Source: an uncultured Roseburia sp. (lineage in GTDB: Bacteria; Bacillota; Clostridia; Lachnospirales; Lachnospiraceae). Taken from it: a stretch of 64,000 nt of DNA. The translations under genes were made by a program, and so were the position numbers. The stretch is taken from positions 42,651 to 106,650 of the forward strand of contig CAMFYL010000005.1 in the NCBI GenBank assembly GCA_946002055.1, read 5' to 3'. This document shows, in pieces, positions 53,012-62,505 of the stretch; within the stretch, counting starts at the first letter, position 1, and every line of letters starts with the position of its first letter. Under the pieces are notes generated by a model. It searched no databases. It had not been told where the DNA came from and saw only the letters and a list, made by a program, of their open reading frames with translations.

Positions 53012-54919
53012 TTATTTTGTCTTCTTATTCTTCTTGTTCATGAAAAGAACCAAAGTAGCACAAAGTAAGACGAAGAAAATAATTCCTCCGATGTTGCCAA
53101 GGTTGATAGAACCTGACAAGTTGATAGCATCACCTAATGTGCCTGCTCCAACCGGAATAATTGCAAATACTGCCAACAGAATACCTACTAAACCTTCACC
53201 GGCAATCAAACCTGAAGAGTAAAGGATACCCTTGTCCGTCTTGTCTTTTCTTTCTTCCTCTGAAAGACCCTTCTTCTTCTCGAAGTAGAGACGAATCAAA
53301 CCACCAACCATCATTGGTGTGCTCAAGTGGATTGGCAAATACAAACCTACTGCAAATGGCAATACAGGAATTCCAAGAATCTCAACAACGATAGCAATTG
53401 CTACACCTGCAAATACCAATGCCCAAGGAAGGTTGCCACCCATAACACCTTCAACAACCATCTTCATCAGGGTTGCCTGTGGTGCAGGAAGTTCGGCAGA
53501 ACCGTAACCCCAAGCTGCATTTAACAAGTAAAGCACGCCACCTACTGCAAGTGCAGATACAACCACACCGATCAATTCACCGATCTGCTGCTTGTATGGA
53601 GTAGCTCCAACTAAGTAACCGGTCTTCAAATCCTGTGATGTATCACCGGCAATAGCTGCGATAATACAGATGACAGAACCGATGGAAATAGCTGCAATCA
53701 TACCAGTCATTCCAACAACACCGGTTGCCTTAAGAATAGCAGATGCAATCAAAAGTGTTGCAATAGCCATACCAGAAACCGGGTTGTTTGAGCTTCCTAC
53801 CAAACCTACCATACGAGAAGATACCGTAGCAAAGAAGAAACCAAATACGATAATGATGATTGCACCCAAAAGGCTAACCGGAATAGCCGGGATCAACCAC
53901 ATAGCAATGGCAAGAATACCAACGCCAAGTACAACAGCCATCATTGGAAGGTCCTTTGTGAGACGAGACTCTGTTCCGTCTGCCTTCTTACCATAGCCCT
54001 TCATTGCCTGTGTAAATGTCTTCACAATCAATGGCAATGACTTAATCAAACTCATAATACCACCTGCTGCAACAGCACCGGCACCTATGTATCTAACGTA
54101 GTTTGACCACATTCCCCATGTACCAAGTTCAGATACAGGAACAGTAGCAGGTGCAATCACTGCATCTCCACCGAACATTGCGATCAAAGGCATAATCAAG
54201 AACCATGCTACAGTACCACCTGCCAAAAGGTAAGATGATACCTTAGGTCCACAGATGTAACCAACACCAAGAAGTGCTGGAAGAACATCTCCACCAATAC
54301 CGGAACCCTTGTAACCCTTGATAGAGAAATCTACCTCACTAGGGAACACCTTAAGTCCATCAGCGATGAACTTATACACTGCTGCGATACCAAGACCTGC
54401 AAAAACTGTACCAGCCTTTGCACCACCTTCTTCGCCAGCAACAAGTACTTCAGCACAAGCCTGTCCTTCCGGATATGGAAGTTTACCGTGCTCCTGTACA
54501 ATTAAAGCACTACGAAGTGGAATCATAAATAAAACACCTAAAATACCACCAACTAATGCAATCAATGCAATTTCAACCAAAGAAGGCATTTCTGAACCTT
54601 CCTCTGCTGCCCACATAAACAATGCCGGCAATGTAAAGATTGCTCCAGCCGCTACAGATTCTCCGGCAGAACCAATGGTCTGAACCATGTTATTCTCAAG
54701 GATAGAATCTCTTCTCATGATCACACGGATGATTCCCATTGAGATAACTGCTGCAGGAATAGAAGCTGAAACGGTCATTCCTACACGCAAACCTAAATAT
54801 GCGTTTGCGCCACCAAATAATACCGCCAGAAGGACACCGATGATAACAGATGCAACTGTAATCTCAGGCATAACCTTGTCAGCCGGTACGTATGGCTTGA
54901 ACTCATTCTTTTCGTTCAT
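53012..54919 (-). CDS. OPT-family oligopeptide transporter
   Basis: A 635-residue membrane protein with about fifteen hydrophobic segments. The OPT opening is clear: PEITVASVIIGVLLAVLFGG, NAYLGLRVGMTVSASIPAAV, and LPYPEGQACAEVLVAGEEGG, which is highly conserved in this family; SSNNPVSGMAIATLL and GDTSQDLKTGYLVGATPYKQ follow. The likely cargo is small peptides or metal chelates; unproven. The start is the ATG at 54919 after AGGAGA. It follows the alanyl-editing gene, and a dipeptidase lies nearby, a plausible peptide-use pairing. Confidence 0.9.
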   Translation of the reverse strand: MNEKNEFKPYVPADKVMPEITVASVIIGVLLAVLFGGANAYLGLRVGMTVSASIPAAVISMGIIRVIMRRDSILENNMVQTIGSAGESVAAGAIFTLPALFMWAAEEGSEMPSLVEIALIALVGGILGVLFMIPLRSALIVQEHGKLPYPEGQACAEVLVAGEEGGAKAGTVFAGLGIAAVYKFIADGLKVFPSEVDFSIKGYKGSGIGGDVLPALLGVGYICGPKVSSYLLAGGTVAWFLIMPLIAMFGGDAVIAPATVPVSELGTWGMWSNYVRYIGAGAVAAGGIMSLIKSLPLIVKTFTQAMKGYGKKADGTESRLTKDLPMMAVVLGVGILAIAMWLIPAIPVSLLGAIIIIVFGFFFATVSSRMVGLVGSSNNPVSGMAIATLLIASAILKATGVVGMTGMIAAISIGSVICIIAAIAGDTSQDLKTGYLVGATPYKQQIGELIGVVVSALAVGGVLYLLNAAWGYGSAELPAPQATLMKMVVEGVMGGNLPWALVFAGVAIAIVVEILGIPVLPFAVGLYLPIHLSTPMMVGGLIRLYFEKKKGLSEEERKDKTDKGILYSSGLIAGEGLVGILLAVFAIIPVGAGTLGDAINLSGSINLGNIGGIIFFVLLCATLVLFMNKKNKKTK

Positions 54920-54990
54920 TTCATTCTCCTCATAATATATTTTTGCGTGCCCATAAGACACCACGATTTCTTAATTATACGTATAATTTG

Positions 54991-56166
54991 TTAATGAGTC
55001 AATTTAGCGTGGTAGCGCGATATTGCGGTAGAAATCACTTCCTCTGACCCAGGTAAGTTTCCTTGTATCATAGCTTCGCTACCGCCTCCGCGAAGTCCCA
55101 CATTTTGCCGAAGTTCCGTTGCCAAATCTTTGCAATTCAGGGTCTTGCTACCAATGATACACTGGTATCCCTCTCTGTCATTTCCGGAGAACACGCCGCA
55201 AAATCCCGGGTGCTTTTCCATAAGTTTATTTACCCCATTTCGCATTCCTCTGACATCTAGTCCATCCATGAAAATGAAAGCATTTTCCTCTTCTTCCGGG
55301 GTGTTCTCCACCTGTTCCATCACCATATGCTCTTTGATTTCAGAGAGATGAAATCGCAAGTCCTGGCACTCTTTCTGCAGACGCTGTACATGCTGTGGCA
55401 AATCCTCTTGAGATGAACTTAGGTCGTTCATCAAATTCGTCATTGTTGTCTGCTGTCTTTGGATTGCTTCTACTGCCCGTTTTCCGCAAAGCATACTAAT
55501 GCGAACACCCCCCTTGTAACTCTGATAATTCATTACCTTAAACACACCGATTTCGCCGGTGAAATTCACGTGGGGCGCACAGCAGGCGCACACATCCACC
55601 CCGGGGATGGTGACAATGCGAATTGGGCCATCCAGCTCTTTTTTGCTGCGGTAGGGAAGGTCTTTTAGAGTTTCATCATCGGGGAAGGATGCCTCTACCG
55701 GGATGTTTTTCCAAATAACTTCATTGACCTTCATTTCCAATTCCTGAATCTGTTCACCGGTCAGTGGTCCGTCAAAATCCATGGTCACTACGGAATCACT
55801 GAGATGAAATCCCACATTGTCATAACCATACTTGCCGTGAGTCAGTCCGGAAAAAATATGCTCCCCTGTATGCTGCTGCATATTGCTAAAGCGATAGTCC
55901 CAGTCGACCTGGCCCATCACTTCTTGGCCTATGGCTAACGGTTTGTCTGTGAAATGGGTGATCACGCCGTTTTGTATCTGCACATCCAAAACATTGGCGT
56001 CTCCCAGGGTTCCTCTGTCCGGGGTCTGGCCCCCCTGCTCCGGAAAAAACTGGGTGGCGTCCAGAACGATTTTATACCTGTCACCATCCTGTTCACAGGA
56101 TATTACTTTTGCTGTAAATTCTGTTTCGTATGGTTTTTTATCGTATAAGCAAAATGTTTCTGTCAT
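54991..56166 (-). CDS. Alanyl-tRNA editing protein with DHHA1 domain (AlaX type)
   Basis: Hydrolyses mischarged Ser- or Gly-tRNA-Ala in trans. The editing-site ligands are seen: FPEQGGQTPDRGTLGDANVL, HTGEH in MQQHTGEHIFSGL, and Cys/His in DVCACCAPHVNFTGEIGVFK. The C-terminal part is a DHHA1-like domain (GLRGGGSEAMIQGN with the GGGxxx loop). No synthetase core is present. 391 residues suits the long AlaX-L class. The ATG at 56166 follows AGAGGAAG. Confidence 0.9.
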   Translation of the reverse strand: MTETFCLYDKKPYETEFTAKVISCEQDGDRYKIVLDATQFFPEQGGQTPDRGTLGDANVLDVQIQNGVITHFTDKPLAIGQEVMGQVDWDYRFSNMQQHTGEHIFSGLTHGKYGYDNVGFHLSDSVVTMDFDGPLTGEQIQELEMKVNEVIWKNIPVEASFPDDETLKDLPYRSKKELDGPIRIVTIPGVDVCACCAPHVNFTGEIGVFKVMNYQSYKGGVRISMLCGKRAVEAIQRQQTTMTNLMNDLSSSQEDLPQHVQRLQKECQDLRFHLSEIKEHMVMEQVENTPEEEENAFIFMDGLDVRGMRNGVNKLMEKHPGFCGVFSGNDREGYQCIIGSKTLNCKDLATELRQNVGLRGGGSEAMIQGNLPGSEEVISTAISRYHAKLTH

Positions 56167-56270
56167 TATATATTTCTTCCTCTTTTTTATGTTCAATTTC
56201 TATATTGTATTCTCGCATCCGAGTATGGGATGTTTTTTCTGCACGCTAACATATTCCCTGTGAATATCAC

Positions 56271-57578
56271 CTATTTCTCTAACCGATACGACTCCAGTTG
56301 CCGCCACAGGCTCTCCATCTTAGTTGACACGGTTAGTCTGGCTTCCACATAGACGCCCTCATTTTGGTACTCCTGTGCAACAATGGTTCCTTGCTCCGTC
56401 AACTGATGTAACAGACTGCCTTCGCTATATGGAAGCATCAGATTCATTTCCCGCTCTGGTGGAAAAAGTCTTGTGATAATCATTTGTAACAGTTCTTCAA
56501 TTCCAACGCCCTTTCCTGCAGCCATATGAATGTGATTACTTGTCACCATAGGAATATCACCGGCAAATGTTGGAACTTTGTCCGCCTTATTGTAGACAAT
56601 CAACATAGGGATATCTCCGGCGCCTAAGTCTTTCAGTGTCTCCTGGGTGACTCGCATATGCTCACGGTAGTATGGATCTGATACGTCCACCACCTGTAGC
56701 AGTAAATCTGCATTGCAAACTTCCTCCAAGGTAGAGCGAAACGCATCCACCAAATGATGGGGCAGTTTATCAATAAATCCCACCGTATCCGATAGATAAA
56801 ACTCCGGTCTTCCCGGTGGCGCAATCTTTCTTACCGTAGTCTCCAATGTGGCAAATAGCATATCCTTCTGAAGCACTTTCTTGTGCTCATTGTCTGTAAC
56901 CTCAGGGTTGCCATAGAAGCTTAACATCTGATTCATCACAGTAGACTTGCCCGCATTGGTGTATCCCACCAGCGACACCTGTGGTATGGCCGACTGGCTT
57001 CTGCTCTTGCGCTGGGTCTGTCTGTTTTTCTTGACCGCCTGCAATTCCTTCTTGCACTCGTTAATTCTGTGATTGATATAACGGCGATCCAGCTCCAGCT
57101 TCTTCTCGCCGGCACCCTTATTGGATCTCGAGCCGCTGCCGCCACCTTGCCTTGACATGGCGACCCCCATACCTGAAAGTCTTGGGAGCATGTACTGTAA
57201 TCTTGCAAGTTCTACTTGAAGTTTTGCTTCTCTTGTCTGAGCTCTGGATTCAAAAATCTGTAAAATCAAAGCGGTTCGATCTAAGATTGGCAGGCCAATT
57301 TCCATATTTAGATTTCTGGCCTGAGATGGGCTAAGGCTATCGTCAAAGACCACCATGTCCGCATCCATATTTGCGGCCGCCTGCTTTACCTCCCCCACTT
57401 TTCCCGTGCCAATATACAAAGCCTGATGCGGTGCATCCAAGGCCTGGGTTATAGTAAACACCGGCTCCAAGTAGCAGGCATCACAAAGTGCTTCCAACTC
57501 CTCCATTTCATGGTCAAAGTTGTCATTTCTTCCCAACTGCAATCCTACCAGAATAACGCGTTCTTTATTTTCTTCCAT
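56271..57578 (-). CDS. hflX: Ribosome-associated GTPase HflX
   Basis: Splits and rescues stalled ribosomes under stress. N-terminal nucleotide-binding domain (GTGKVGEVKQAAANMDADMV, DDSLSPSQARNLNMEIGLPI) and glycine-rich SGMGVAMSRQGGGSGSRSNK, then the G domain: G1 VGYTNAGKSTVMNQML, G3 LSDTVGFIDKLPHHLVDAFR, G4 VYNKADKVPT. A promoter between 57612 and 57641 lies inside the longest frame, so I favour the ATG at 57578 (MEENKERVILVG); 57605 is possible but would be leaderless. Confidence 0.92.
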   Translation of the reverse strand: MEENKERVILVGLQLGRNDNFDHEMEELEALCDACYLEPVFTITQALDAPHQALYIGTGKVGEVKQAAANMDADMVVFDDSLSPSQARNLNMEIGLPILDRTALILQIFESRAQTREAKLQVELARLQYMLPRLSGMGVAMSRQGGGSGSRSNKGAGEKKLELDRRYINHRINECKKELQAVKKNRQTQRKSRSQSAIPQVSLVGYTNAGKSTVMNQMLSFYGNPEVTDNEHKKVLQKDMLFATLETTVRKIAPPGRPEFYLSDTVGFIDKLPHHLVDAFRSTLEEVCNADLLLQVVDVSDPYYREHMRVTQETLKDLGAGDIPMLIVYNKADKVPTFAGDIPMVTSNHIHMAAGKGVGIEELLQMIITRLFPPEREMNLMLPYSEGSLLHQLTEQGTIVAQEYQNEGVYVEARLTVSTKMESLWRQLESYRLEK

Positions 57579-57611
57579 TGTTTGCATCATTTCTTCATTT
57601 CTCATAGGGGT

Positions 57612-57641
57612 AGTATACCATACCCCCATTTTTTCATTCAA
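57612..57641 (-). promoter_or_regulatory. Candidate promoter of hflX
   Basis: TTGAAT (57636-57641), 18-base spacer, TATACT (57612-57617). Confidence 0.6.
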
Positions 57642-57670
57642 GGGCGGGGGCTTTTTGGGCTTTTTTCTTC

Positions 57671-57924
57671 CTTTTGGCCCCGCTGCACCCTCTTTCCTGT
57701 TTCCACTCGTCTTCCCCGCGGGGCCTTTTAGGCTTGTTTTCTTCCCTTAGGCCCCGCTGCACCCTCTTTCTTGTCTCTGCTGGTCTTCCCGGCGGGGCCT
57801 TTTTTGCTTCTTTTCTTCCTATTAGCCCCGCTGCACCCTCGTTCCTGTTTCCAATCGTCTTCCCGGCGGGGCTTTTTTGCTTGTTTTCTTCCCTTAGGCC
57901 CCGCTACGCCCTCTTTCCTGCTCA
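57671..57924. repeat. Tandem array of four 74-bp hairpin units
   Basis: GGCCCCGCTGCACCCTCTTT-type units start at 57676, 57750, 57824 and 57897 (periods 74, 74 and 73; the fourth is partial). In the first three, GGCCCCGC/AGCCCCGC pairs with a downstream GCGGGGCC or GCGGGGCT across about 33 bases, followed by a T-rich run. The period is not a multiple of three, so the repeats shift frame and do not encode a clean repeat protein. This fills the gap between hflX and the chemotaxis receptor. Confidence 0.85.
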
Positions 57925-57930
57925 CAGCGC

Positions 57931-57960
57931 AAAAAAGACTGCCCATATAAAGGGCAGTCT
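57931..57960 (-). terminator. Terminator after the chemotaxis receptor
   Basis: AGACTGCCC / GGGCAGTCT, followed on the minus strand by TTTTTTG. Confidence 0.9.
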
Positions 57961-57978
57961 CACAATTGGTATTAAATA

Positions 57979-59691
57979 TTAAACCCGATACTTTTGTAGG
58001 TTCTCGGTCATATTGCTGATGGTTTGCAAGGTCTCTTCCGCTGTTTGCACTTCTGTCTGCATGGTCTGATTCAGAACTTCTAGAATGCTTGAAATGTTCT
58101 CCATCTCTGCGTTGTTGGTCTCCGATGCCTCCTGCACCGTCTCCATAGAATCACGAATGGAAGCCACCGCATTATAAAAACCACCCAGGGCATCTAAAAG
58201 CTGGTCAATATTCAACTCTAGACTAGTAGTCTGTTCCGAGAACTGATCGCTGGCTGCGGAAAACTTCTCGTAATCTGAAAGAACCGTATCGTGGATAAAC
58301 TGTAGCATATTACCGGATATCTGTTCCAATCCGCGGATTGCTTCCATTACGCTAGTACTCACCTGCTGTATCTCGTTGGCAGCAGTATTTGTTTCTGCCG
58401 CAAGATCGCTTATTTCACTGGCAACAACTGCAAATCCCCGGCCGGCTTCTCCTGCTCTCGCAGCCTCTATTGATGCATTTAACGCTAAAAGATTGGTCTG
58501 ACCTGAAATATTTAAGATAGCATCGGAGAGCTGATGAATCTTTTCCACAGCTTTGGACTTTTCCTCCTCTATGGCAAGTTGTGCCTGCATCTTCTCCACA
58601 TTCTGTGTAGCGGTAACAGTAGAGCTTTCTGCAATCTGCTGAAGGTTATGGGCCGACTCCCGATTCGATTGGATGGTATCCTTACTGTTCTTAGCAATGG
58701 CGACAATTTGTTGCGTGGTATCATACACGGTGCCGGTCTCATCCTTCACGGCCGCAATGGACACCGCAATCTCCGTGCTGGAATCCACCATACTTTGCAT
58801 AGTGTCGTTAATCTGAGCGATATTACCGCCGGAATCAACCATATCACTATTGATAGTCTGCATAATGCTTTGCACATTGGAATTACCATCGGACAAACTC
58901 TCGATGGTGGTACGAGTCTTGGAAAGCAGTTTGTTCAGATTATCTGCAATCACCTCGAATTCGTCCCCTGTCTGTATGTTAATTTCTTGGGTCAAATCCC
59001 CGTCGTCAGATGCTACCTGCGAGATGACATGATTTACTTTTTCAAAACTCCGTCTCATCTGGCGAGAAATCACAAATGCAAGGGAAATAGCAACAAGCAA
59101 CGCAATGATTTCCGCAATGATAATGCTGATTAAGAGTTGATTAGCGGCACTCTGAATCATCGATGCATTACAGTCTACACCAACAATTCCAACCACTGTT
59201 CCCTTGCTGTCACAAATAGGGGCATAGGCGCTGTACACCGTCCCCCACTCATCTGTGGTGGGTGTGGTGTTCAATGTAGCGGTTCCCTGATAAGCCTGAG
59301 TCATCTCATCCTCCGCTTCATATGCTTCTCCAAAATCCGCCGGTTCCTCCGGATCCGCATCCACAACAAATTGGAAGTGGGCATCATCCAGATAGGTCAT
59401 GGTGTAGATAAAGGAAACCGTATCCACAGACAAGAAGTTGCTCAACTGCTTGTGAATCTCTGCCGCCGCTTTGGAATCTGCTCCCTCCTCTATGGCCTTT
59501 GCAAAGATGTCTCCATCAATCGCTGCCGCTGAAGTGATGGCGAAATCCAAGGTCTCCTGCTGAGAAATAGCTGTAAGACGTGATTTCAGTGTGCTGTATG
59601 AAATTGCTGTCACTATGCCCATCACCACAATGACAGACGCAATAACATACACCAGAATTTTCTGTGAAAGTGCTATCTTCCGTGTTTTCAT
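57979..59691 (-). CDS. Methyl-accepting chemotaxis protein
   Basis: A 570-residue receptor. Membrane helix at residues 12-35 ([19 protein letters not shown]), an extracellular Cache-like sensor (about 40-190; [58 protein letters not shown]), second helix ([20 protein letters not shown]), HAMP, then the signalling hairpin with [20 protein letters not shown] and [20 protein letters not shown]. The ligand is unknown. It implies a motile or formerly motile host, although no flagellar genes are in the window. Confidence 0.94.
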   Translation of the reverse strand: MKTRKIALSQKILVYVIASVIVVMGIVTAISYSTLKSRLTAISQQETLDFAITSAAAIDGDIFAKAIEEGADSKAAAEIHKQLSNFLSVDTVSFIYTMTYLDDAHFQFVVDADPEEPADFGEAYEAEDEMTQAYQGTATLNTTPTTDEWGTVYSAYAPICDSKGTVVGIVGVDCNASMIQSAANQLLISIIIAEIIALLVAISLAFVISRQMRRSFEKVNHVISQVASDDGDLTQEINIQTGDEFEVIADNLNKLLSKTRTTIESLSDGNSNVQSIMQTINSDMVDSGGNIAQINDTMQSMVDSSTEIAVSIAAVKDETGTVYDTTQQIVAIAKNSKDTIQSNRESAHNLQQIAESSTVTATQNVEKMQAQLAIEEEKSKAVEKIHQLSDAILNISGQTNLLALNASIEAARAGEAGRGFAVVASEISDLAAETNTAANEIQQVSTSVMEAIRGLEQISGNMLQFIHDTVLSDYEKFSAASDQFSEQTTSLELNIDQLLDALGGFYNAVASIRDSMETVQEASETNNAEMENISSILEVLNQTMQTEVQTAEETLQTISNMTENLQKYRV

Positions 59692-59850
59692 GCTTCGTCC
59701 CCCATATAATATAAATCAAAATATACCCGTATCTCCTAATATGTGGTCTATTATACTATATTATGACGATAATATCCTCATTTTTTACATACTTTTTGTC
59801 ATTTGTCTTTGAGTTCCACTCCCTTTTCCCGAATTTTCTTAGGGGTGTTC

Positions 59851-59874
59851 AAAAGGGGGTTCAAATGACCCCCC
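59851..59874 (-). terminator. Candidate terminator at the left end of the cassette-like array
   Basis: Minus strand GGGGGGTC-ATTT-GAACCCCC (one mismatch) followed by TTTTG. Confidence 0.65.
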
Positions 59875-59891
59875 TACTAAACGCATTATTT

Positions 59892-59934
59892 CCTATTAAA
59901 TTCAATACCCATAACAAAGGTCCAAACTGAAATT
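59892..59934 (-). repeat. Cassette-junction element 1 (degenerate, after the rhomboid gene)
   Basis: Minus strand begins AATTTCAGTTTGG and ends TATTGAATTTAATAGG: both ends match the other junction elements but the hairpin middle does not pair well. Confidence 0.5.
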
Positions 59935-59964
59935 TTCAAGTGTTCGACAAATTGAAATTTGTAA

Positions 59965-60561
59965 TTACCTCTCTGTTATTTTAAAATGTCTTATTGTAAA
60001 ATAAACTATAAAATAACTGATAATACCTGATAGATGCATAAGAGTTGACATCCAGCCAGTAATAATTGGCAAAAGCATTATTAGTGATAGACTAATCAAA
60101 ATTATATATAACCCTTTTGTTTTAATAGAATATTTTTTCCATAAATCTTTCATATTCATAATTCCACCAGTAACAAATGCATATCCTATTGCTGATATAC
60201 CACTAGCTACTATATCTTCACTATAAGGCAATGTTATTACTTGAAAAAGAAGTGAGGATATTATCATAGCGACAATAAATGCAATAAATGTATTTTTTGA
60301 ACCTAGTTTATTTTCTAATATACTGCCAAAAGGAATTATCATAAGACAATTTAAAATTAAGTGAACCCATAAAAACCAAATCGGTGCTTCTTTACTACCA
60401 TGCATAAAAGTACCACTTATATATTGCCAAATATAAATAGGTTTAGAGTGAAATGCAAATAAATCATACATTTTTCCATAAAAGGAAGAAACAATAGCAA
60501 ATACTAAACAAATTAGTACTAGTGTAGTAACAACTGGATATTTTTTTGTTAGATTCTTCAT
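59965..60561 (-). CDS. Rhomboid-family intramembrane serine protease
   Basis: A 198-residue protein with six membrane segments, the rhomboid number. Conserved points: WQYISGTFMHGSKEAPIWFLWVHLILNCLM (His-x-x-x-Asn), a GxSx-type site in VASGISAIGYAFVTGG, and a late His in STLMHLSGIISYFIVYF. The spacing fits Ser-His catalysis, although the GxSG motif is altered to GISA. AT-rich, unlike genes to the left. It is the last gene of the cassette-like array. Confidence 0.8.
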   Translation of the reverse strand: MKNLTKKYPVVTTLVLICLVFAIVSSFYGKMYDLFAFHSKPIYIWQYISGTFMHGSKEAPIWFLWVHLILNCLMIIPFGSILENKLGSKNTFIAFIVAMIISSLLFQVITLPYSEDIVASGISAIGYAFVTGGIMNMKDLWKKYSIKTKGLYIILISLSLIMLLPIITGWMSTLMHLSGIISYFIVYFTIRHFKITER

Positions 60562-60575
60562 TTCTATACCTCCTC

Positions 60576-60627
60576 AATAAATTCAAATCTTCTGTTGCTT
60601 TCAATCTCTCCACAAGGCTGAAAGTTT
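60576..60627 (-). repeat. Cassette-junction element 2
   Basis: Minus strand: CTTTCAGCCTT pairs with AGAGATTGAAAG, then CAACAGAAGATTTGAA-TTTAT and a GAGGAGG site for the rhomboid gene. No T-run follows, so it is not an ordinary terminator. Confidence 0.8.
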
Positions 60628-60631
60628 CCGC

Positions 60632-61069
60632 CTATTCAATCCATTGAATGAAAGCCGTTTTATCTGAACTGTTATAGCCAGCATTACTATAAAAACGTAA
60701 TGTTGCATCATTATTCGAACCTGTAAGCAACATCATTTTATAACAGTTTTCTTTCTCTGCTATTTCTTTGGCATAATTCAAACATTTTGTTGCATATCCT
60801 TTTCCACGATAATCTGCATGTGTAACAACATTTTCTATAAACGCATACGGTCTAATACTCCTCGTCAAATTTGGTATAATCACACAAACACAAGAAGATA
60901 TAATTTTATTATCTATTTCATTAACAATAATATGATGATTTTTATCTTGAATAATCGTGTTCCATGTATTTTTTAAATGTGTCGTCTTTTCTGGCACAGA
61001 TTTTTCATGTAAATTTAAATATAATTCCAATAGCTCGTCTAGCTCATTTTCAAAGACTTCTCTAACCAT
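60632..61069 (-). CDS. GNAT-family N-acetyltransferase
   Basis: A 145-residue acetyltransferase. The acetyl-CoA loop is in THADYRGKGYATKCLNYAKE (R/Q-x-x-G-x-G/A), with YAFIENVVT as strand 4 before it and LTGSNNDATLRFYSNAGYNS as the usual motif B end. The start is an ATG at 61069 after GGAGG; the longer frame from 61108 runs through the repeat element. Substrate unknown. It is in the cassette-like array. Confidence 0.82.
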   Translation of the reverse strand: MVREVFENELDELLELYLNLHEKSVPEKTTHLKNTWNTIIQDKNHHIIVNEIDNKIISSCVCVIIPNLTRSIRPYAFIENVVTHADYRGKGYATKCLNYAKEIAEKENCYKMMLLTGSNNDATLRFYSNAGYNSSDKTAFIQWIE

Positions 61070-61082
61070 ACAAACCTCCACC

Positions 61083-61131
61083 AACTTCAAATCTTCTGTT
61101 GCTTTCAATCTCTCCGTAAGACTGAAAGTTT
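61083..61131 (-). repeat. Cassette-junction element 3
   Basis: Minus strand AACTTTCAGTCTT / AGAGATTGAAAG hairpin, then CAACAGAAGATTTGAAGTT. It shares over 40 positions with elements 2 and 5. Confidence 0.85.
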
Positions 61132-61147
61132 GTCGAGTTCTTTTCCG

Positions 61148-61621
61148 TTACAATTCTTTCATCATGCACAATGATTCTGGCATTGAAACATAAGGACCAT
61201 AATTATCCATTTTATTAAATCCCACTTTTCGATATACATGACACGATTCTTGTAACAATTCTCCAGTTTCAAGAATCAATTTCCTATATCCTAGTTCTTT
61301 CGCCCACTCGATTAATTCAAGAACCAGTTTGGTTCCTATTCCTTTTCCTTGGAATTCTTCTCTGACAAATACTCTTTTCAACTCGGTTGCATTGTCGATA
61401 TCACCGTACTGATATTCTCTAATCGCTCCAGCACCAGCGGCTTTTCCATCAACATACACAACTACAACCTCCTTTATCTCATCAAGTTGATTATACTGTT
61501 TATATTTATCTCTCTTAATAACTCTTCCTACTCGCCTATCTAAATCTATATCTAATAATTGACAGTTTTCGATAAAGTCTTCATTTGTCCCAGAGCATCT
61601 AATAAATTCAATATCAGCCAT
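61148..61621 (-). CDS. GNAT-family N-acetyltransferase
   Basis: A 157-residue acetyltransferase unrelated in detail to its neighbour. Acetyl-CoA loop [20 protein letters not shown], preceded by LKRVFVR and followed by [20 protein letters not shown]. The start is an ATG at 61621, 9 bases after GGAGG; TTG six bases upstream is less likely. Substrate unknown. In the cassette-like array between elements 3 and 4. Confidence 0.85.
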   Translation of the reverse strand: MADIEFIRCSGTNEDFIENCQLLDIDLDRRVGRVIKRDKYKQYNQLDEIKEVVVVYVDGKAAGAGAIREYQYGDIDNATELKRVFVREEFQGKGIGTKLVLELIEWAKELGYRKLILETGELLQESCHVYRKVGFNKMDNYGPYVSMPESLCMMKEL

Positions 61622-61645
61622 ATACAAACACCTCCTAAGTAAAGA

Positions 61646-61698
61646 AAATTCAAATTCATGAGCGCTTTCAATCTCACCGGAAGACTGAAAGTTGGGCG
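61646..61698 (-). repeat. Cassette-junction element 4
   Basis: Minus strand GCCCAACTTTCAGTCTTCC, then GAGATTGAAAG and ATTTGAATTTTC. The 3' linker (CGCTCATGA) differs from elements 2, 3 and 5. Confidence 0.8.
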
Positions 61699-61714
61699 TG
61701 CTCTTAACTATGTA

Positions 61715-62446
61715 TTAGTTCATCACAGTCATAAATATATACCCCATTCCAACCATAAAGAAATTGCTCAATCCGTGCATAATCATGGGGTAAATAATAC
61801 TTTCTGATTTCACATATGTAAGTCCATACGCTATACCTAATATAAATGCATAAATCAACTGAAACCATGAAAAAGTTAATGAAACAGGAAACAATGTCCA
61901 TTGGATATGTGCAGCAGAAAATAGTACCGAGGCTATTACAATAATAAATGCATAACCTTTTTTATCTTTGCCTATCACTCCACCAAGAACAGTAATCGGA
62001 AGTGCTCTAAACAAAATTTCTTCTGATGTTCCTGATAAAAACAGTTGAAACCCTAAGGTTCCTAAAACATTTGATATATTTAGCTCATATGCGTATGGCA
62101 CAATTGTATTAAGTGAATATCCAACGATATAACTAATAAGAACATACATTAAAATGACAATATCAAAAATCGTCGTATATAGTATACCGCTCTTATTTAA
62201 CCTCGGCTTTAACCAAAATTCTAAATCACTTTTCTTACTGATAACAAAAATAAGCACTAAAGCCACTATCATCTGAATAATGTGATGCACAGAGATACTC
62301 ATAAATGTACCATCTTTATCAATCACTTCATATTGAATTGAATCGGCAATGAAACCACCTAACTTGCTTGCAAAAGTTTGAACAATGAACAAACCTAATA
62401 TAACAAGTACAATATATACTGTCTTTTTTACCTTAATGTTTTTCAT
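61715..62446 (-). CDS. CPBP-family intramembrane metalloprotease
   Basis: A 243-residue protein with seven or eight membrane segments. Motifs: GTSEEILFRALPITVLGG (EExxxR), VLFSAAHIQWTLFPVS (FxxxH) and MIMHGLSNFFMVG (HxxxN). Unlike the CPBP protein at 20020 in sequence, so the two are not recent duplicates. It is in the cassette-like array; CPBP proteins in such settings may give bacteriocin immunity or act on membrane proteins. Confidence 0.88.
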   Translation of the reverse strand: MKNIKVKKTVYIVLVILGLFIVQTFASKLGGFIADSIQYEVIDKDGTFMSISVHHIIQMIVALVLIFVISKKSDLEFWLKPRLNKSGILYTTIFDIVILMYVLISYIVGYSLNTIVPYAYELNISNVLGTLGFQLFLSGTSEEILFRALPITVLGGVIGKDKKGYAFIIVIASVLFSAAHIQWTLFPVSLTFSWFQLIYAFILGIAYGLTYVKSESIIYPMIMHGLSNFFMVGMGYIFMTVMN

Positions 62447-62458
62447 AATATCTCCATC

Positions 62459-62505
62459 AACTTCAAATCTTCTGTTGCTTTCAGTCTCTTCGCAAGACTG
62501 AAATT
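62459..62505 (-). repeat. Cassette-junction element 5
   Basis: Minus strand ATTTCAGTCTTGCGAAGAGACTGAAAG, where the arms pair best of all copies, then CAACAGAAGATTTGAAGTT. The TAA stop of the DUF1275 gene touches its first base. Confidence 0.85.

Noticed and set aside
57520..57982. Pro/Leu-rich and Lys/Arg-rich open frames over the tandem repeats
   Set aside because: The 74-base period shifts frame each unit, and no ribosome-binding site is seen; these are shadows of the DNA repeat.
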